DNA from: Mercurialis annua | Lineage: Eukaryota; Streptophyta; Magnoliopsida; Malpighiales; Euphorbiaceae | Direction: 5' to 3' | DNA length: 64,000 nucleotides | Assembly: GCF_937616625.2 (NCBI RefSeq) | Contig: NC_065571.1 | Coordinates: 43,802,651-43,866,650, forward strand | Made by a program: the position numbers and the translations under genes | Shown here: one piece after another, positions 45,319 through 56,968 of the stretch | Layout: every line of letters starts with the position of its first letter | Position numbering within the stretch: position 1 is the stretch's first letter | The notes under the pieces: model-generated | Databases searched by the model: none | Told to the model about the DNA's origin: nothing | The model's input: only the letters and a program-made list of their open reading frames with translations

Positions 45319-47866
45319 CTAGGATGGCGTAGGATGGTGAGACAAAGAGAACCCCTCAGTCGGATTAGGGTCAAAAAGATGAGACCCCCTCAACTCCGTT
45401 CTTGGCTTCTTCTGTTTTAGCTCTTTGACCGAATGTTTTTTCGCTGCTGGACGTTTGTTCTTTACCTTTTTGGCAGCCAGTTTTTCCTCTTCTTCACTCA
45501 AAATTATCATTCTTTTAGAAGTAAGGCACGCCAACTGCAAACAAATTGTCATCAGTGAAGTCGATATAAAAAGAAGTCGAGTCAATAAGAGAATTTTACC
45601 TGGTATCATATGATAGCCAGTGTAAACTAGTTCGTTTATGGCTTCCACATCAGAAGGACACCTAATTCCAGTATAAGTTACCCCTACGCTGCCTATGTTC
45701 GGCTCAACTTTTTTATTTTTTTCTTGGCAAAATGACCAAAAAAGTCCAAACCTTTCATGTTCACAAAAGTTCAAACCTTCCAATTTTATCCAATTTGTCC
45801 TGAAAACGCATAAATTTGTTTCAATAATGTCCAACTATATAATGTTGCTTATGTGACGCTGATGTGGCATGCCATACATTAGCGCCACATAAGCAAAATT
45901 GTGTAATTGGACATAATTGAAACAAAATCATGCGTTTCATGAAAAATTGGATAAAATTGAAAAGTTTGGACTTTTGTGAAACTTTCATGAAAGATTTGAC
46001 CTTTTTTAGTCATTTGGCCTATTTTCTTTTACGTTTCGGAATTGGGTTGGCCAATGACATATTACAACTAGGAACTGGTGGACTTTAATACTTGAATTTG
46101 GGGCGAATATGAGAAACGAAATACTCACAAGGACCATGTTATACTTATCTTCCCAATTCTTTTTCATGGTTTTACTAATTTAGACCGAGCTGCTCGCCTA
46201 TGTTCTAGCATTTTAAAGTTCATACCAGGGTGATCAAAGGGGTCATATTTAAATTTATAAAAGCGTTCCAACTTACCTATTTGGAAAAGAAGAGTGAGCT
46301 TACCTGCAAATTTAGAACATTTTGGGGTTTGTAAAAGAAATAGATCGGCATGCGTAGGATTTCTTTTCAAAGGGGAAAAGAAAAATTATGAAGAGATAGA
46401 GTTTCTTCTGAGGAGAGATCAAAAAAGAATTCAACGACCGAAGCCCACCAGCTTTCAAATTCTAAAGTATAACCAGGGAAAAGAGAAAGACGAGACAAAT
46501 CAACAACATGAGGAAGATAGGCTTTATTAATAGGAGTGAGGAATTGTAGGTCTGGGAAGCTTTTGATGGAAGATTTATGGGTCCCGCGATTATTGAAGGA
46601 GATCAATAAAACCTTGATTAAGGCCGAGCTGTCGAGAGACATAATTCGGGCAGTACGCTTCAATACCGTTTCGCTCATATTTTAACTCGGCGATTAAATT
46701 CCGGGATTTCAAAGCGCTTCCCCAGTATTGACCTCCAAGACTTAATTTGGGATCGGTTTGTGCTTCTTCATTCTCTTCACTATCCCATCCGAGGAATAAC
46801 CAGGAAAAAGGATATGTTAACCTCAGGGCCGAGCAGAATAACTTAGGGGATGCCTCATTAGACCGTACATCTTTCTTGATATATCTGATTGAGTTGTTGA
46901 ACACTTCCAAGACATCCAAAATATGGGGAAGACGAGTCCCGACCAATATCATTGAGTATCCGCAAAGTTTGGCTTTGATATGAGGGCCGACCTCGAACGG
47001 TTTCAGGAAGTAAAGGGCGAGAATATCCAATGGGGGCCACTTTGACACTTGAATATCCGTTGAGGAGTGTAAGGGGCGATATCGTTCATTGCTCGGTAGA
47101 GCTGAGCTAGTATAAATTCGCCCACGTTGCATCGCCGTCCTTTAGCAAAAACAACAACAAGCAAGAAACAGTCTTGGGTTACCCAGAAGGACAAAGTACA
47201 TAGTATGTATTTCGCCACAAAGAAGGCGAGGAGTGCAACGTGTTCCCGGTGGTCTGGTTTGCTATACTTTTCGCCCATGAATAGTTTGACGAACGTTCCA
47301 TAGCTCCTTTGTGCTTTTGTTAAAACAAATTTAGGAGTATCAGCATCAATGTTTGGGGAGATACGTTCGTTGAACGATTGGAATATTGAGCATCGAAGCC
47401 AAATCCAACAAAATGACCGTCATGCGACCGAACTTGAAGCAGAAACAGTTGATAGCACTTGGCCAATATAGCGATGAACCCATAATATAGTGCTTGTGAT
47501 GGGCCTGCTAGCTTTGCACAACTCAATCATGTCGTATATCCCAGTATCGGCCCAGAGTTTGCCGAAGTGAGGCTTGAGTCTGTTTACCCAGTCTTGAAAT
47601 CAATGGTGTTTTATCGGTCAGTTCCTGAATGTGGTGTTAACCCAGATTGAGGAATGATGGGGGAGAGAGAAGCGTGGTGGGGCTTCGTCATGAAAGAGAG
47701 AAGTTGTCTCGCATAGCTGGCTGAGTGAAGTAAGAATGGGACCGATGCATAATTTGTTATCGCCGACATCAACAATTACCTTGAAATATGTGCTTGTTGC
47801 GGCAACATGTGTTTCGTCAATCTTTGCGGCGACTTGAGCAGCGAGTTCATTGTTAGGAGCAGCCAT
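45319..47866 (-). pseudogene. Plant mobile domain (PMD) protein gene, decayed
   Basis: From ATG at 47866 (MAAPNNELAAQVAAKIDE) the minus strand gives, across several frames, LKPHFGKLWADTGIYDMIEL, LAKCYQLFLFKFGRMTV, REHVALLAFFVAKYILC, FAKGRRCNVGEFILAQLYRA, AYCPNYVSRQLGLNQGF and a Lys-rich tail (EEEEKLAAKKVKNKRPAAKK). This order matches PF10536-type PMD proteins, found in host MAIL/MAIN genes and also in retrotransposon antisense ORFs and Mutator-like elements. Frame changes and stops show loss of function. Donor/acceptor-like sites remain, including a leader intron (GTAAGTGTTCGCCC at about 47945) and an intron at about 45600-45540. A 294-bp MITE interrupts it. I infer a TE-derived rather than host gene. 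Confidence 0.65.
45726..46019. mobile_element. Fold-back MITE, Mutator-type (294 bp)
   Basis: The two halves are reverse complements over most of their length; ends are GGCAAAATGACCAAAAAAGT and the complement of GGCCAAATGACTAAAAAAGG. Flanks TTTTTTCTT and TATTTTCTT match at 8 of 9 bases. It lies inside the PMD relic. Confidence 0.85.
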
Positions 47867-47945
47867 GGTATCTTCAAGAAAGGAGGATCATTCATTAAGC
47901 GAATTGATAAGAGAAGAAGCAAGAAAATAAAGGGCGAACACTTAC

Positions 47946-49926
47946 CAAAAGTTGAGATTGCAGAGAGCTGAAAGAGAGAGAATGTTTCGAGATTTGCAAG
48001 AATATTAGGTAAGGAGAAAACGACTTAATGATTTTTCCTAATAAAGATAAATCTGAGGGTAACCGAAGAGTTCATGGAGTTAATATGTGGCATCATGGGT
48101 GACAGCTAGTTTAGTGACATGGCGTCGTGGGTTATCAAAAGGTTAATAGATGCGCACATCATGGGCCTAAGATGAAGCCCATAAAAATAAGGCCGACAGG
48201 AACAAGCCCAAAATTAATGTTTCAGACTTATTGGTGGTATTGTTTACACCGGACTCAAAAAAGTGAGTCCATGAGATTGAACGGGCTTATTGAGGGTTAT
48301 TGTCCAAATGAAGCCACTTAACTTAGCAATTCTTGTCTAACTAGAATTAGGAGTAGATTAGGACTTTTCTTCTTAGAAATAGGAGTTTGACTTAAATTAG
48401 GACTTTTATCTTGTAGAATAGCTCAGACAATCATTATGTTTTTCAACTCTCGATCAATTATTAAAAACTAAGGACAATGCTTTTTATCCCGCAATCTCTA
48501 GATTGTTTTAATTTAGGAGTAGTTTTGATATTAATCTCGTATGAGTTTCTTAACTCCAAAATTAATCTTATTAGTTAATTAAGTTAATTTAATCAAAAAA
48601 GCCATGTGAAGATCTTTTTACGGTTTTATTAAAACATCATACCTTAAAATGATCTCATTCATAAATTCAAAAATTCGAATCAAGAATTATTGCCTGTAAA
48701 AGTCTCATCCTACCTATATTTTTTCTTGCTAAGACTCGACCATTGCCTGTAAAAATCTAAAATCCATTGCCTGTAAAATCCATTTGTTTCATTCATGAGT
48801 TTGTTCGAACCAAAAAGAATTGTTTGAACAAACTCTCAATAAAAATAGAGAGACATGCATAGTCTGACTAAATCACTCGGAAGCTATTCTTATGAAGTTT
48901 GATAAAATAAACTGTGAGTTTTTCTATAACACTTGTATTAACATATGAACAAACTGAGAAAAAAAATATTTCCAAGTATAAATAAGAGGTGTGATTTGTC
49001 CATTTGACTTGAAGGTAATAAAAAGAAAACTAACAAAAAACAAACAAAACCAATTTTTCTTTTTATTTTGGTCAAAAGATTTGAGTGATGCCAAATTTTT
49101 ATCCTATGTTTCAATTTGATACAAAAACTTTAATTCGTATTAAACTAGTACTAAAATTAATTTTTATTTTGAGTTAAGCATTTCAAATTTTATCCCAAGT
49201 CAGTTGTGAGTTGATAAGACGCTCTCCTAATTTAAGTAAAGTTACGAGGTCAAACTGTACTCATATAGGCAACCGTTTTAAATTTAGGGTTAGAGCTTTG
49301 CCTTCGGTAAACAACGTACTCGGCTCGAATAACAATTATTTTAAATGTATAAATAGTTGAGATTTATCAAGCACATCTTAGTTAACATGTACCAATTTTT
49401 GCTTTCAAATTGGTGACAAAATATTCAAAAAATATGTTGCTTTCTAAGGTGTTAGTCCGATGGCGCGACGTGATAGTACATTGTAAACATATTTTTCAGC
49501 CGATCACTACATCACATTGAAAAGTTACGTGTTGTCGTCGTCTAAAATAAAAATGAAATGTTAAGTATAATTTTGATAGAAATTGATGTTTCGGTACGAA
49601 ATTGAAACATAAGAAAAAAGTTTGGTAGCACTTGGGGTTTAAAGTATTTATGTTGTTGTGTCAAATTGAAAGGCAAAGCGAAGATGTCTCATGAGAAATG
49701 ATAAGTTAGAAACAAACAAAAGCAAAAAAAAGAAGACTTTGTCAACTTGATAACACCACACTTGAATTTTTCACACTTATGTGTTTTAATTTGTCTCTCC
49801 CATCCTATTATTGGCAATGCATCTCTTTCTCTTTGGTGCAATTTTTGTTTCACCAATGCCATCAAAATATTTTTCTCCATCTCCATCCCCATCTCCAACT
49901 CCGCTTTCCAATCATTATAGTCCTCA
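47946..49926. other. Intergenic region between PMD relic and PRK gene
   Basis: AT-rich with no supported ORF. It includes the presumed promoter and 5' UTR of the PRK gene. No clear transposon ends were seen. Confidence 0.5.
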
Positions 49927-50025
49927 TTGTCGCTCCAAATGCCTGTAAAGGGCCGGCACGCCGCCCTTCCAATGCGCGCGCCGCCCTACATGACGATAGT
50001 TTTTAACAAAGATAAACCCTATATT

Positions 50026-53000
50026 ATGATAGCTTTTAAAATTCTATCTTTAATTCTATCAGCGCATTTTGGTGCCTCTTCCGCATTGACAGACGCGGAA
50101 AGCCTACTTAAGTTCAAGGCCTCGTTAAGTAATGCCTCCGCATTATCCGACTGGAGCGACATGATTAAACCTTGCTACGGGGACGTATCAAATTGGAACG
50201 GTGTTATTTGCGTTAAAGATTCCGTTTGGGGTTTACAACTCGAGACTATGGGATTATCCGGCCTTATCGACGTTGAATCTTTAGCTAATTTTCCTGAATT
50301 GAGAACTCTCAGCTTTATGAATAATCAGTTTGACGGTCCCTTGCCCGATTTTAACAACCTTCCATCGTTAAGATCCATTTACTTGTCGCACAATCATTTT
50401 TCCGGAAGCATTTCAGACGATGCTTTTCTAGGTATTTAATTTATTTCCTCCATTTTTTAATTTGAAGTATAGGTTGTTTTACATGACCTTATAAGTTATA
50501 TATTATGAATTGAAGGTTTGTTGAAGCTGAAGAAAATATATTTAGCAAACAATGAGTTCGAGGGTGATGTTCCTTCTTCTTTAGTTAACCTTCCAAAACT
50601 TGTGGAATTAAGACTTGAAGACAATCATTTTACAGGAAACTTGCCAAATTTTACAGAGAAGTTTACATCTTTTAATGTGTCAAACAATAATTTAGAGGGT
50701 CCTATTCCAGAATCCCTTCTTGGCACTGACATTACCTCATTTTCAGGTTAGTTCATACTTATTACTAGCATTTGGTTATTAGATTCATAGAGTCACTTTA
50801 AAATGTAAAACATACTGATTTTGACTGTGATGTAATTATTGCGGGTATTAAACTCAATAGATTAATGAACTTTAATTCACTTAGTTACAAATTGGATACT
50901 GATTTCTTGTTATTAAATTTATCATTCGTCTTATCGAGAGGTCACTTGCCATAAAGCGATGCTAATTTGTTATCATATTCAATGTCAAATGCAATATCAT
51001 TTAAAAGTTAGTACCATTTTAAAATAAAATTTATAGTTTAGTATCCTTTTTGAAATAAAACTTCCATAGTTCGATGATCTTTTTACATTTATATTTAACA
51101 TTAAATCATAACTTTTTGGTACGTTATTTTCGGGTGAATCGAAATGATAAATTCGGTAATTAAAATAAAATAAAATACGATTTTATATTATAAGTTAGTG
51201 AAAGTACACCTACGGAGTTTAATACCCAATGATTGCTGTCAATTCTTATCTTAAACTTGCATACAACAATGACATGATATTTAATTTATGTCACTAATTT
51301 ACTATCTTATTTCAATTTGATCACTAAATTTTATCTTTTTAAATATTAAACTTCAAATAACTCGTTCAATTATTTGACCAAATTTTACTTACATAGCATC
51401 TAGAAAAGATTTATTGACAGTTCACTTACAATATCATATAATTATAGTTAATTGATAGTCAAAATAAATCTAGATAAAATTTTAGTGACATCAAAAATAG
51501 AATACTCAAAAATAACAATTAAAAATTTCTGATATAGTTGATACGATTGAGCAGGGAACAAAGGTCTGTGTGGACAACCATTAATGACGCAATGTAACAT
51601 CTCAAACTCCGCTTCCACCACTAAAACTTCAAGCTCAACAAACAAGCCGCTAGTAGTAAGTATAATTGTGGCGGCCATGGTTGTTGCGGTGGCTACAGCA
51701 GCCATCATCGTAGCCGCCATCATTTTATTCAACCGCCGGAAAAGAACATCGACACCATTAGAGGCTCCAGTAACACCGTCAAACCTTCAAATGAAATCAG
51801 GCATCAAAGAAGTAGAGCATACTCGAGCGTCAACGGAGCAGTCATCGAACGGGAAGAAAAACGAGACGACGAAGCTATCGTTCGTGACTGACGATAGGGA
51901 GAGATTTGATCTGCATGATCTGTTGAAAGCCTCGGCGGAGATATTGGGAAGCGGTTGCTTTGGATCTTCGTATAAGGCGGCGCTTTCGACGGGGCCGGTG
52001 ATGGTGGTGAAGAGGTTTAAGCAGATGAATAATGTGGGGAAAGAAGAGTTTCATGAACATATGAGAAGATTAGGGAGATTGAGGCATCCGAATTTGTTGT
52101 CTCTTGTGGCTTATTATTACAGAAAAGAAGAGAAGCTCTTAGTTACTGACTTTGTTCATAAAGGAAGCTTAGCTATTCATCTTCATGGTATGTTTATTCT
52201 CCTTTTATCTTTATTTTTAAACCAAATATAACCTCTCATATTTGAATAATTATACAACACAACGGTTGCGCCACGTCATTCGTACAACAAGCCAATGTTT
52301 ATATAAAGATTTCCTATCGCAAATAATTATTGGCTTGTTGTAAAAATGACGTGACACATCCGTTGTGTGGGATAAACATTCCTCATATTTACTACTCCCT
52401 CCGTCCACAAAAGATAGGCTTGTTTCTATTTTGGGCGTCCCAAATTATAGGCTTGTTTCCATTTTTAGAAAGTAGTTAACTAGATAAATGTCTAAAATAT
52501 CCTTAATTGAATTAGCTTTAGTCAACTAAATGAAAGTGATAATGGCTTTGATAACAACAATAATTAATGCTTTTTGATAGTTTCAATATTAAAAGTAATC
52601 TTATATATACTTTATGGGTGATTTTGAATTATTAATCAATAAAAATGCATAGAAAAGAGGAATGCATTAACTATTTAATAAGGGTATTATAGGAAGTTAA
52701 TATTATTCTAACTAAATAAACTAATTTTCTTAATATGTGTGTAAATGAAACAAGCCTATCTTTTGTAGACGGAGGGAGTATAATTTTGTATGAGAAAACA
52801 CATTTTTGGGGTTTAAATATGAGGTGTGCCAAATGGATCCATCATCTTTTCAAGTATTGCCAAATATATTCATGTTTAGTTTCAGCTAACATGACAAAAT
52901 CTTGTATATGTCAAACAGGATAAATTTTATATATTTGCATGTATAATATTGCGCCATGTTATCTTTAAACAAGTTGTGAATATATTTGACAAAAGCTGAA

Positions 53001-54525
53001 AAAATAATGGATCAAGCTGGTAAAGTTTTAAAATAGTAGTAGATTTGACAAACAATGTATAGTTTTAGATAGATAGATATATTTTGCTTATTTTAATTTG
53101 ATATCAAAAATTTTATTCTTATATTAGCCGATTGAGACTTCGTCACTTTTTGATGTAATATGGTGACCAATTGAAGCATTTCTTTTAGAATGTGGGCCTA
53201 TCCTGAATGGTTAAGGCGTCTCTAAGTTCATCGAGAGGTTGTGGGTTCGAACCACGCCTCGATAACTAACAACTAACATGAGACTCTAAAGAGTCGATTT
53301 CCACCTTTGATAAAAAAAAAATTATCACGGTTGGTCCCCATGTCATTTCTTTTAGAACTATAGTATTTTTTAAATATAAAATAGTTATCGAATTATAGTT
53401 TTTTGGCTAACTGTTTTTTAATTATTTTATAGTTCGATAACCATTTTCTAAAAATACAATAGTTTGGTAAGTGATGATTCACTGTCGACTGCACCGGTGT
53501 ATAGAACCTGAAACAAACAACGTCAAACTGAATACCGGTAGGATCATAAAGGCAGCAAAGCAGACATAAAGAGTGTTTTGCTGCCTTTATGTTACTAACT
53601 ACGTTATCACTAACCTTTCTATTGTTTTTTAAAATTCGGTAGCCATTATATATAAAGAAAGACTATAGTTCGGTAACTGCAAAAATATATAACCCGGAAT
53701 TCTTAACTCTAAATTATTGATCAAATAAGATTTGACTACTTAAATATTTACTAATAGATGCATGTAAATTACATTGATATAGACTGGGATGCCCTTAAGG
53801 TAGGATCCGTATATAGAATCCACTAAGTTTATATGAATTCGATGTATATATTTTTGTTTTTCTGATAAATATTTTGACAATTAGGTCACCAAGGAAGCCT
53901 GGATTGGGCAGCAAGATTAAAGATTGCAAAAGGAATAGGAAAAGGGCTGGTATACCTCTATAAAGAGCTTCCAAGCATAATAGCAGCTCATGGTCATCTT
54001 AAATCCTCTAACGTTGTTTTAAACAAATCAAATGAACCTCTTCTCACAGATTACGGACTCGTTCCTGTCATCAATCAAGAAAACGCACACCAACTCATGG
54101 TAGCCTACAAGTCACCCGAATACTTACAGTTAAGTCGGATTACGAAGAAGACGGACGTATGGAGTTTCGGGATACTAATTCTCGAGCTTCTAACCGGAAA
54201 ATTCCCCGCGAATTTCCTTCCGAAAGCTACGAAGAAGAGCGAAGAGGAGGATCTGGCGAGTTGGGTGAACCGTATCCCTCAAGAACAGTGGAGAAGTAAA
54301 GTGTACGACAAGGAATTGAAAGCAACAAAGAAAAGTGAAGGAGAGATGATGAAGCTGATGAAAATCGGGTTGAGTTGCTGCGAAGGGAATGTGGAGAAGA
54401 GGCTGGAGTTGAAAGAAGCTGTTGAGAGAATCAATGAGGTGAAAGAGAATGATGATGATGATGATGATGATAATGATGATATTTCTTCTTCTTATGGTAG
54501 TCAAAGTGATATCATTCTTTCTTGA
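50026..54525 (+). CDS. Pollen-receptor-like kinase (LRR receptor-like kinase, PRK family)
   Basis: Exons 50026-50431, 50516-50746, 51555-52187 and 53885-54525 (GT..AG, 1911 nt, 636 aa). In order: signal peptide (about 1-23), LRR N-terminal cap with ALTDAESLLKFKASL and the WNGVIC motif, five or six leucine-rich repeats (to about 205), GNKGLCGQPL, a membrane segment (about 243-271), a juxtamembrane stretch, and a kinase domain from about 330. Visible kinase features: Gly loop GSGCFGSSYKA, Lys in VVKRFK (about 361), HGHLKSSN in place of HRDLKxxN, and DYG in place of DFG. The loss of the catalytic Asp in HRD is usual for PRKs, so activity may be weak or absent. The C-terminus has an Asp-rich run. 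PRKs act at the pollen-tube membrane in guidance and ROP signalling. The frame is also open to ATGs at 49927 and 49990; I prefer 50026 because it gives a clean signal peptide. The third intron holds a MITE and a SINE. Confidence 0.93.
52254..52369. mobile_element. Small fold-back element (about 116 bp) in PRK intron 3
   Basis: ACAACACAACGGTTGCGCCA..ACAAGCCAAT pairs with ATTGGCTTGTTGT..CCGTTGTGTGG, a ~43-bp imperfect stem with a ~30-base loop. Probably a tiny MITE; no target duplication is evident. Confidence 0.65.
52395..52778. mobile_element. Stowaway-type MITE (384 bp) in PRK intron 3
   Basis: Ends CTCCCTCCGTCCACAAAAGA and the complement of CTCCCTCCGTCTACAAAAGA give ~31-bp terminal inverted repeats. 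TA duplications flank at 52393-52394 and 52779-52780. CTCCCTCCGT is the classic plant Stowaway (Tc1/mariner) terminus. Not coding. Confidence 0.93.
53193..53321 (+). mobile_element. tRNA-derived SINE in PRK intron 3
   Basis: Box A-like TGGTTAAGGCG (about 53209) and box B GGTTCGAACC (53244-53253) show a tRNA-derived head. The tRNA-unrelated tail contains AACTAACAACTAACATGAG and GACTCTAAAGAGTCGATTT, and an A run ends the element. The same family is present at 42411-43251. It is not a functional tRNA, because the 3' half cannot form a complete cloverleaf. Confidence 0.8.
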
Positions 54526-54910
54526 ATATGTTCATTCTTGCACTCGAACGTAAATTCGTGTATCATTAAGATGGCCTTTTCAGTGTAAATTAGGGTGAAA
54601 GATGGAGTGGTAATGGGGAGATTTATATAATGCAAATTTTTTTGTTTTTATTTATACCACTAACCATCGATTAGTGCTTAATTAGGGAGGATATACCATT
54701 TCAATGCTTGGGTTCTTCTAATTTCTCCAACAACCTTTTCTTTTTGGCAAAATCTATTTATTTGTCCATAACTTTGACATGTTTGACATATAAACCATGA
54801 TCTTTCAATCTTGTCATTTTTATTATCAGCTTTGCCAAATATTTTTCAGACTCATCGATCAGTTAGGCCTAATGTGGCGTAATACCATTCGTCCATCTAT
54901 ATAAAATAAT
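54526..54910. other. PRK 3' flank
   Basis: Probable 3' UTR and a short AT-rich spacer. No ORF or repeat end is seen before the Mutator-like element. Confidence 0.5.
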
Positions 54911-55660
54911 GGCAAAATCCATGCGGAGGCCCCTCTACTTTACCAGTTTTGTTCGAGAGACCCCTCCTTCAAAGTTTGTCACGTCTGGATCCCTATACTT
55001 GTCAATTATTCAATTTTAAGGTCCTTATATGGACGGAAAATGGCAAGTGTAGCTCACTTGCGTTATGTGAGAGTGTGAAAATAAAAATTAGTTTAATTTT
55101 GTAACTTTTAATCCCTCTAAAAATGTGTACAATACATATAAATTAAAGCATCTCTAAAGAACTTTTTCCTTTTCTTCATTTCATACAAAACGATGCGTTT
55201 AATTCTTTTTCTTCACTTTATCTTCTAAAATTAAGAGACCATCTTTTAATTTTTCTTCTGCTTGTTCCGTAATCACCAGCCGGCCAAGTTAATGCAGCTT
55301 ATGTTAATTCCACCACAACATAACATTTAAATCTATAAAAGCAAAACTGAAATGAAGAATCTAATCAATTAAACAAAATCCAAAATCTGTAAGAATCATC
55401 AATTTCCAATTTGTCCACGATTTGAGCCTTAGCTATATCTAAGTTTCTACCTAACATCTTTTGCACCTAAATCAATGGCGCAGAATTAGAGACCAATAAA
55501 TGCATAAACAAAAAACTTTCAAAACCCACACCTGATTTGAGGGCAATACAGTGGAACGAAATAAATGGATGACCATGGAGCCAAAATTGCAAATTCATTT
55601 CTGGAGAATTCAATCAAAATTCCTTGAATAGATCAATAAGCATGAGGTAAATAAAAGTAC

Positions 55661-55718
55661 CTGTATTATATTCATCAGGTTGCAGCTGCTTGGCCCGGGC
55701 CTTATCGACTAACTCCTT
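55661..55718 (-). pseudogene. Captured fragment of plastid pyruvate dehydrogenase E2 (dihydrolipoamide acetyltransferase)
   Basis: Minus-strand translation KELVDKARAKQLQPDEYNT matches the conserved segment of plant plastid E2 (LTA2/LTA3-like: KELVEKARSKQLQPHEYNSG). It stops exactly at a splice donor (..AATACAG then GTACTT), so genomic DNA including the intron start was captured. An in-frame stop lies just upstream (GCGGCCTAAGC), so it cannot encode E2. Confidence 0.75.
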
Positions 55719-55810
55719 AATTGCTTAGGCCGCTGACAAGATTGGTGGCGCCGGGACCGGAGGTGGCGATACAGACTCTAGGAATTTTGGAGGTGGCGAT
55801 GCAGACTCCA

Positions 55811-56100
55811 GGTTACACTTTGACGTTCGAGTGCTTCCACGAGGATGTCAGCTCCTTTTTGAGGCTTGTCATGGGCAAAACGGGGAGCTTGAGAAGTTTC
55901 AGGAATGTTGGTGGTGGTGGTGGTGGAAGGGACAGCTGCGATGGGTTTGGAAATCTCGTTGGAGATGTGGAGATGACTGTGGGGGTGGGATTTCGGGAAA
56001 AAGAAAGGGTAAATCGGGAAATGGAGATTGACGATCTGGACAAAGGTGGAGCGGTGGGTTTGGGAATGGAGGTGGTGGCCGCAGAGTAGCCGCCGCCCAT
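55811..56100 (-). pseudogene. Captured 5' end of acetohydroxyacid synthase (AHAS/ALS), transit peptide plus first mature residues
   Basis: From ATG at 56100 the minus strand gives a Ser/Thr/Pro-rich plastid transit peptide (KPTAPPLSRSSISISRFTL). After a frame change it continues KPIAAVPSTTTTTN and APRFAHDKPQKGADILVEAL, ERQSVT. The last part is the diagnostic AHAS start RFAPD.PRKGADILVEALERQGV. Homology stops abruptly at 55811, before the expected FAYPGGAS, marking the capture breakpoint. AHAS catalyses the first step of branched-chain amino acid synthesis; this piece has no catalytic residues and is frameshifted. Confidence 0.8.
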
Positions 56101-56462
56101 TGATATCTGGATTAACATTAGGAAGAAGATGATGGCAAAATAACAATTTAACTATCAAATTTATTTTCTTTTACATTTTTATATTAAATTGTGAGTTAGT
56201 GCGATATAAGTCCTAAAAAATAATGCCACGTGGACCTTAAAACATGTGAAGGAATGCCACATCGTTTTTTTCTGTTAAATAACGGAGAGTGGATTACACT
56301 TTCCATTTTTCGTCCATAAAATGGCCTTAAAATTGGATTATTGACAAGTACAGGGATCCAGACGTGACAAACTTTAGAGGAGGGGTCTCTCGAACAAAAC
56401 AGATAAAGTAGAGGGGTCTCCGCATGGGTTTTGCCTATTATAATACTACATGACATATATAA

Positions 56463-56968
56463 TAGGCTTAATACCTCAACAAACCCCGACTTTTTAATCT
56501 CTTTTCAATTCTATCCTGACATTGAAAACTGGTCAATTTTAATCTATTTTATATTTTCTCGTTTCAATTGTACCCTAATTTTTTAATTTTTCATATTTTT
56601 TTTATTTAAATGATGAAATCATTTAATTAACTTAGTTTAAAGATAAAATTAAATTTGTTTCAATTCAAAAAAATACAAATACGTGTTTTATTTTTAAAAA
56701 CTAACTAAAAACCATAATCAAATTAAAACTAATTTACATTTTTAATTAATTTAACTAAATCTAAATAATTTTTCAACATATATAATTAATATATGCTAGA
56801 CATTGAAATTTTTAATTTTTTTCAAACGAAAAAAACATCAATTTAATATTTCAAGGTACAATTGAAACATAAAAATACAAAATAGGATAAAATTGACCAG
56901 TTTTCAATGTCAGGGTAGAATTGAAAAGGGGCTAAAAGGTCGAATTTTTTTTTAAGACATTAGACCTA
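56463..56968. mobile_element. Long fold-back element (about 506 bp)
   Basis: TAGGCTTAATACCTCAACAA at the left resembles the complement of ..AAGACATTAGACCTA at the right. Near-identical inner arms (CTGACATTGAAAACTGGTCA and its complement) pair over more than 80 bases. It lies just outside the Pack-MULE. Superfamily not determined; no clear target duplication. Confidence 0.7.

Larger units (their letters stand above)
54911..56435. mobile_element. Pack-MULE-like Mutator element with captured gene fragments (1525 bp)
   Basis: The first ~170 bases (GGCAAAATCCATGCGGAGGC..) are the imperfect reverse complement of the last ~170 (..CCGCATGGGTTTTGCC). Flanks TAAAATAAT (54902-54910) and TATTATAAT (56436-56444) match at 7 of 9 bases, consistent with an old 9-bp Mutator duplication. 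There is no transposase. The interior holds two fragments of unrelated nuclear genes for plastid enzymes, both on the minus strand (55811-56100 and 55661-55718). Long TIRs plus gene fragments define a Pack-MULE. Confidence 0.8.

Noticed and set aside
53193..53321. Possible tRNA gene (GGTTCGAACC box)
   Set aside because: The acceptor and anticodon arms do not complete a cloverleaf, and the sequence continues into a SINE tail with an A run. A second copy at 42411-43251 confirms a SINE.
44190..54504. Ile-rich minus-strand ORF (54190-54504) and similar shadows
   Set aside because: Reverse reading of the Asp-rich PRK C-terminus; it is not a gene.
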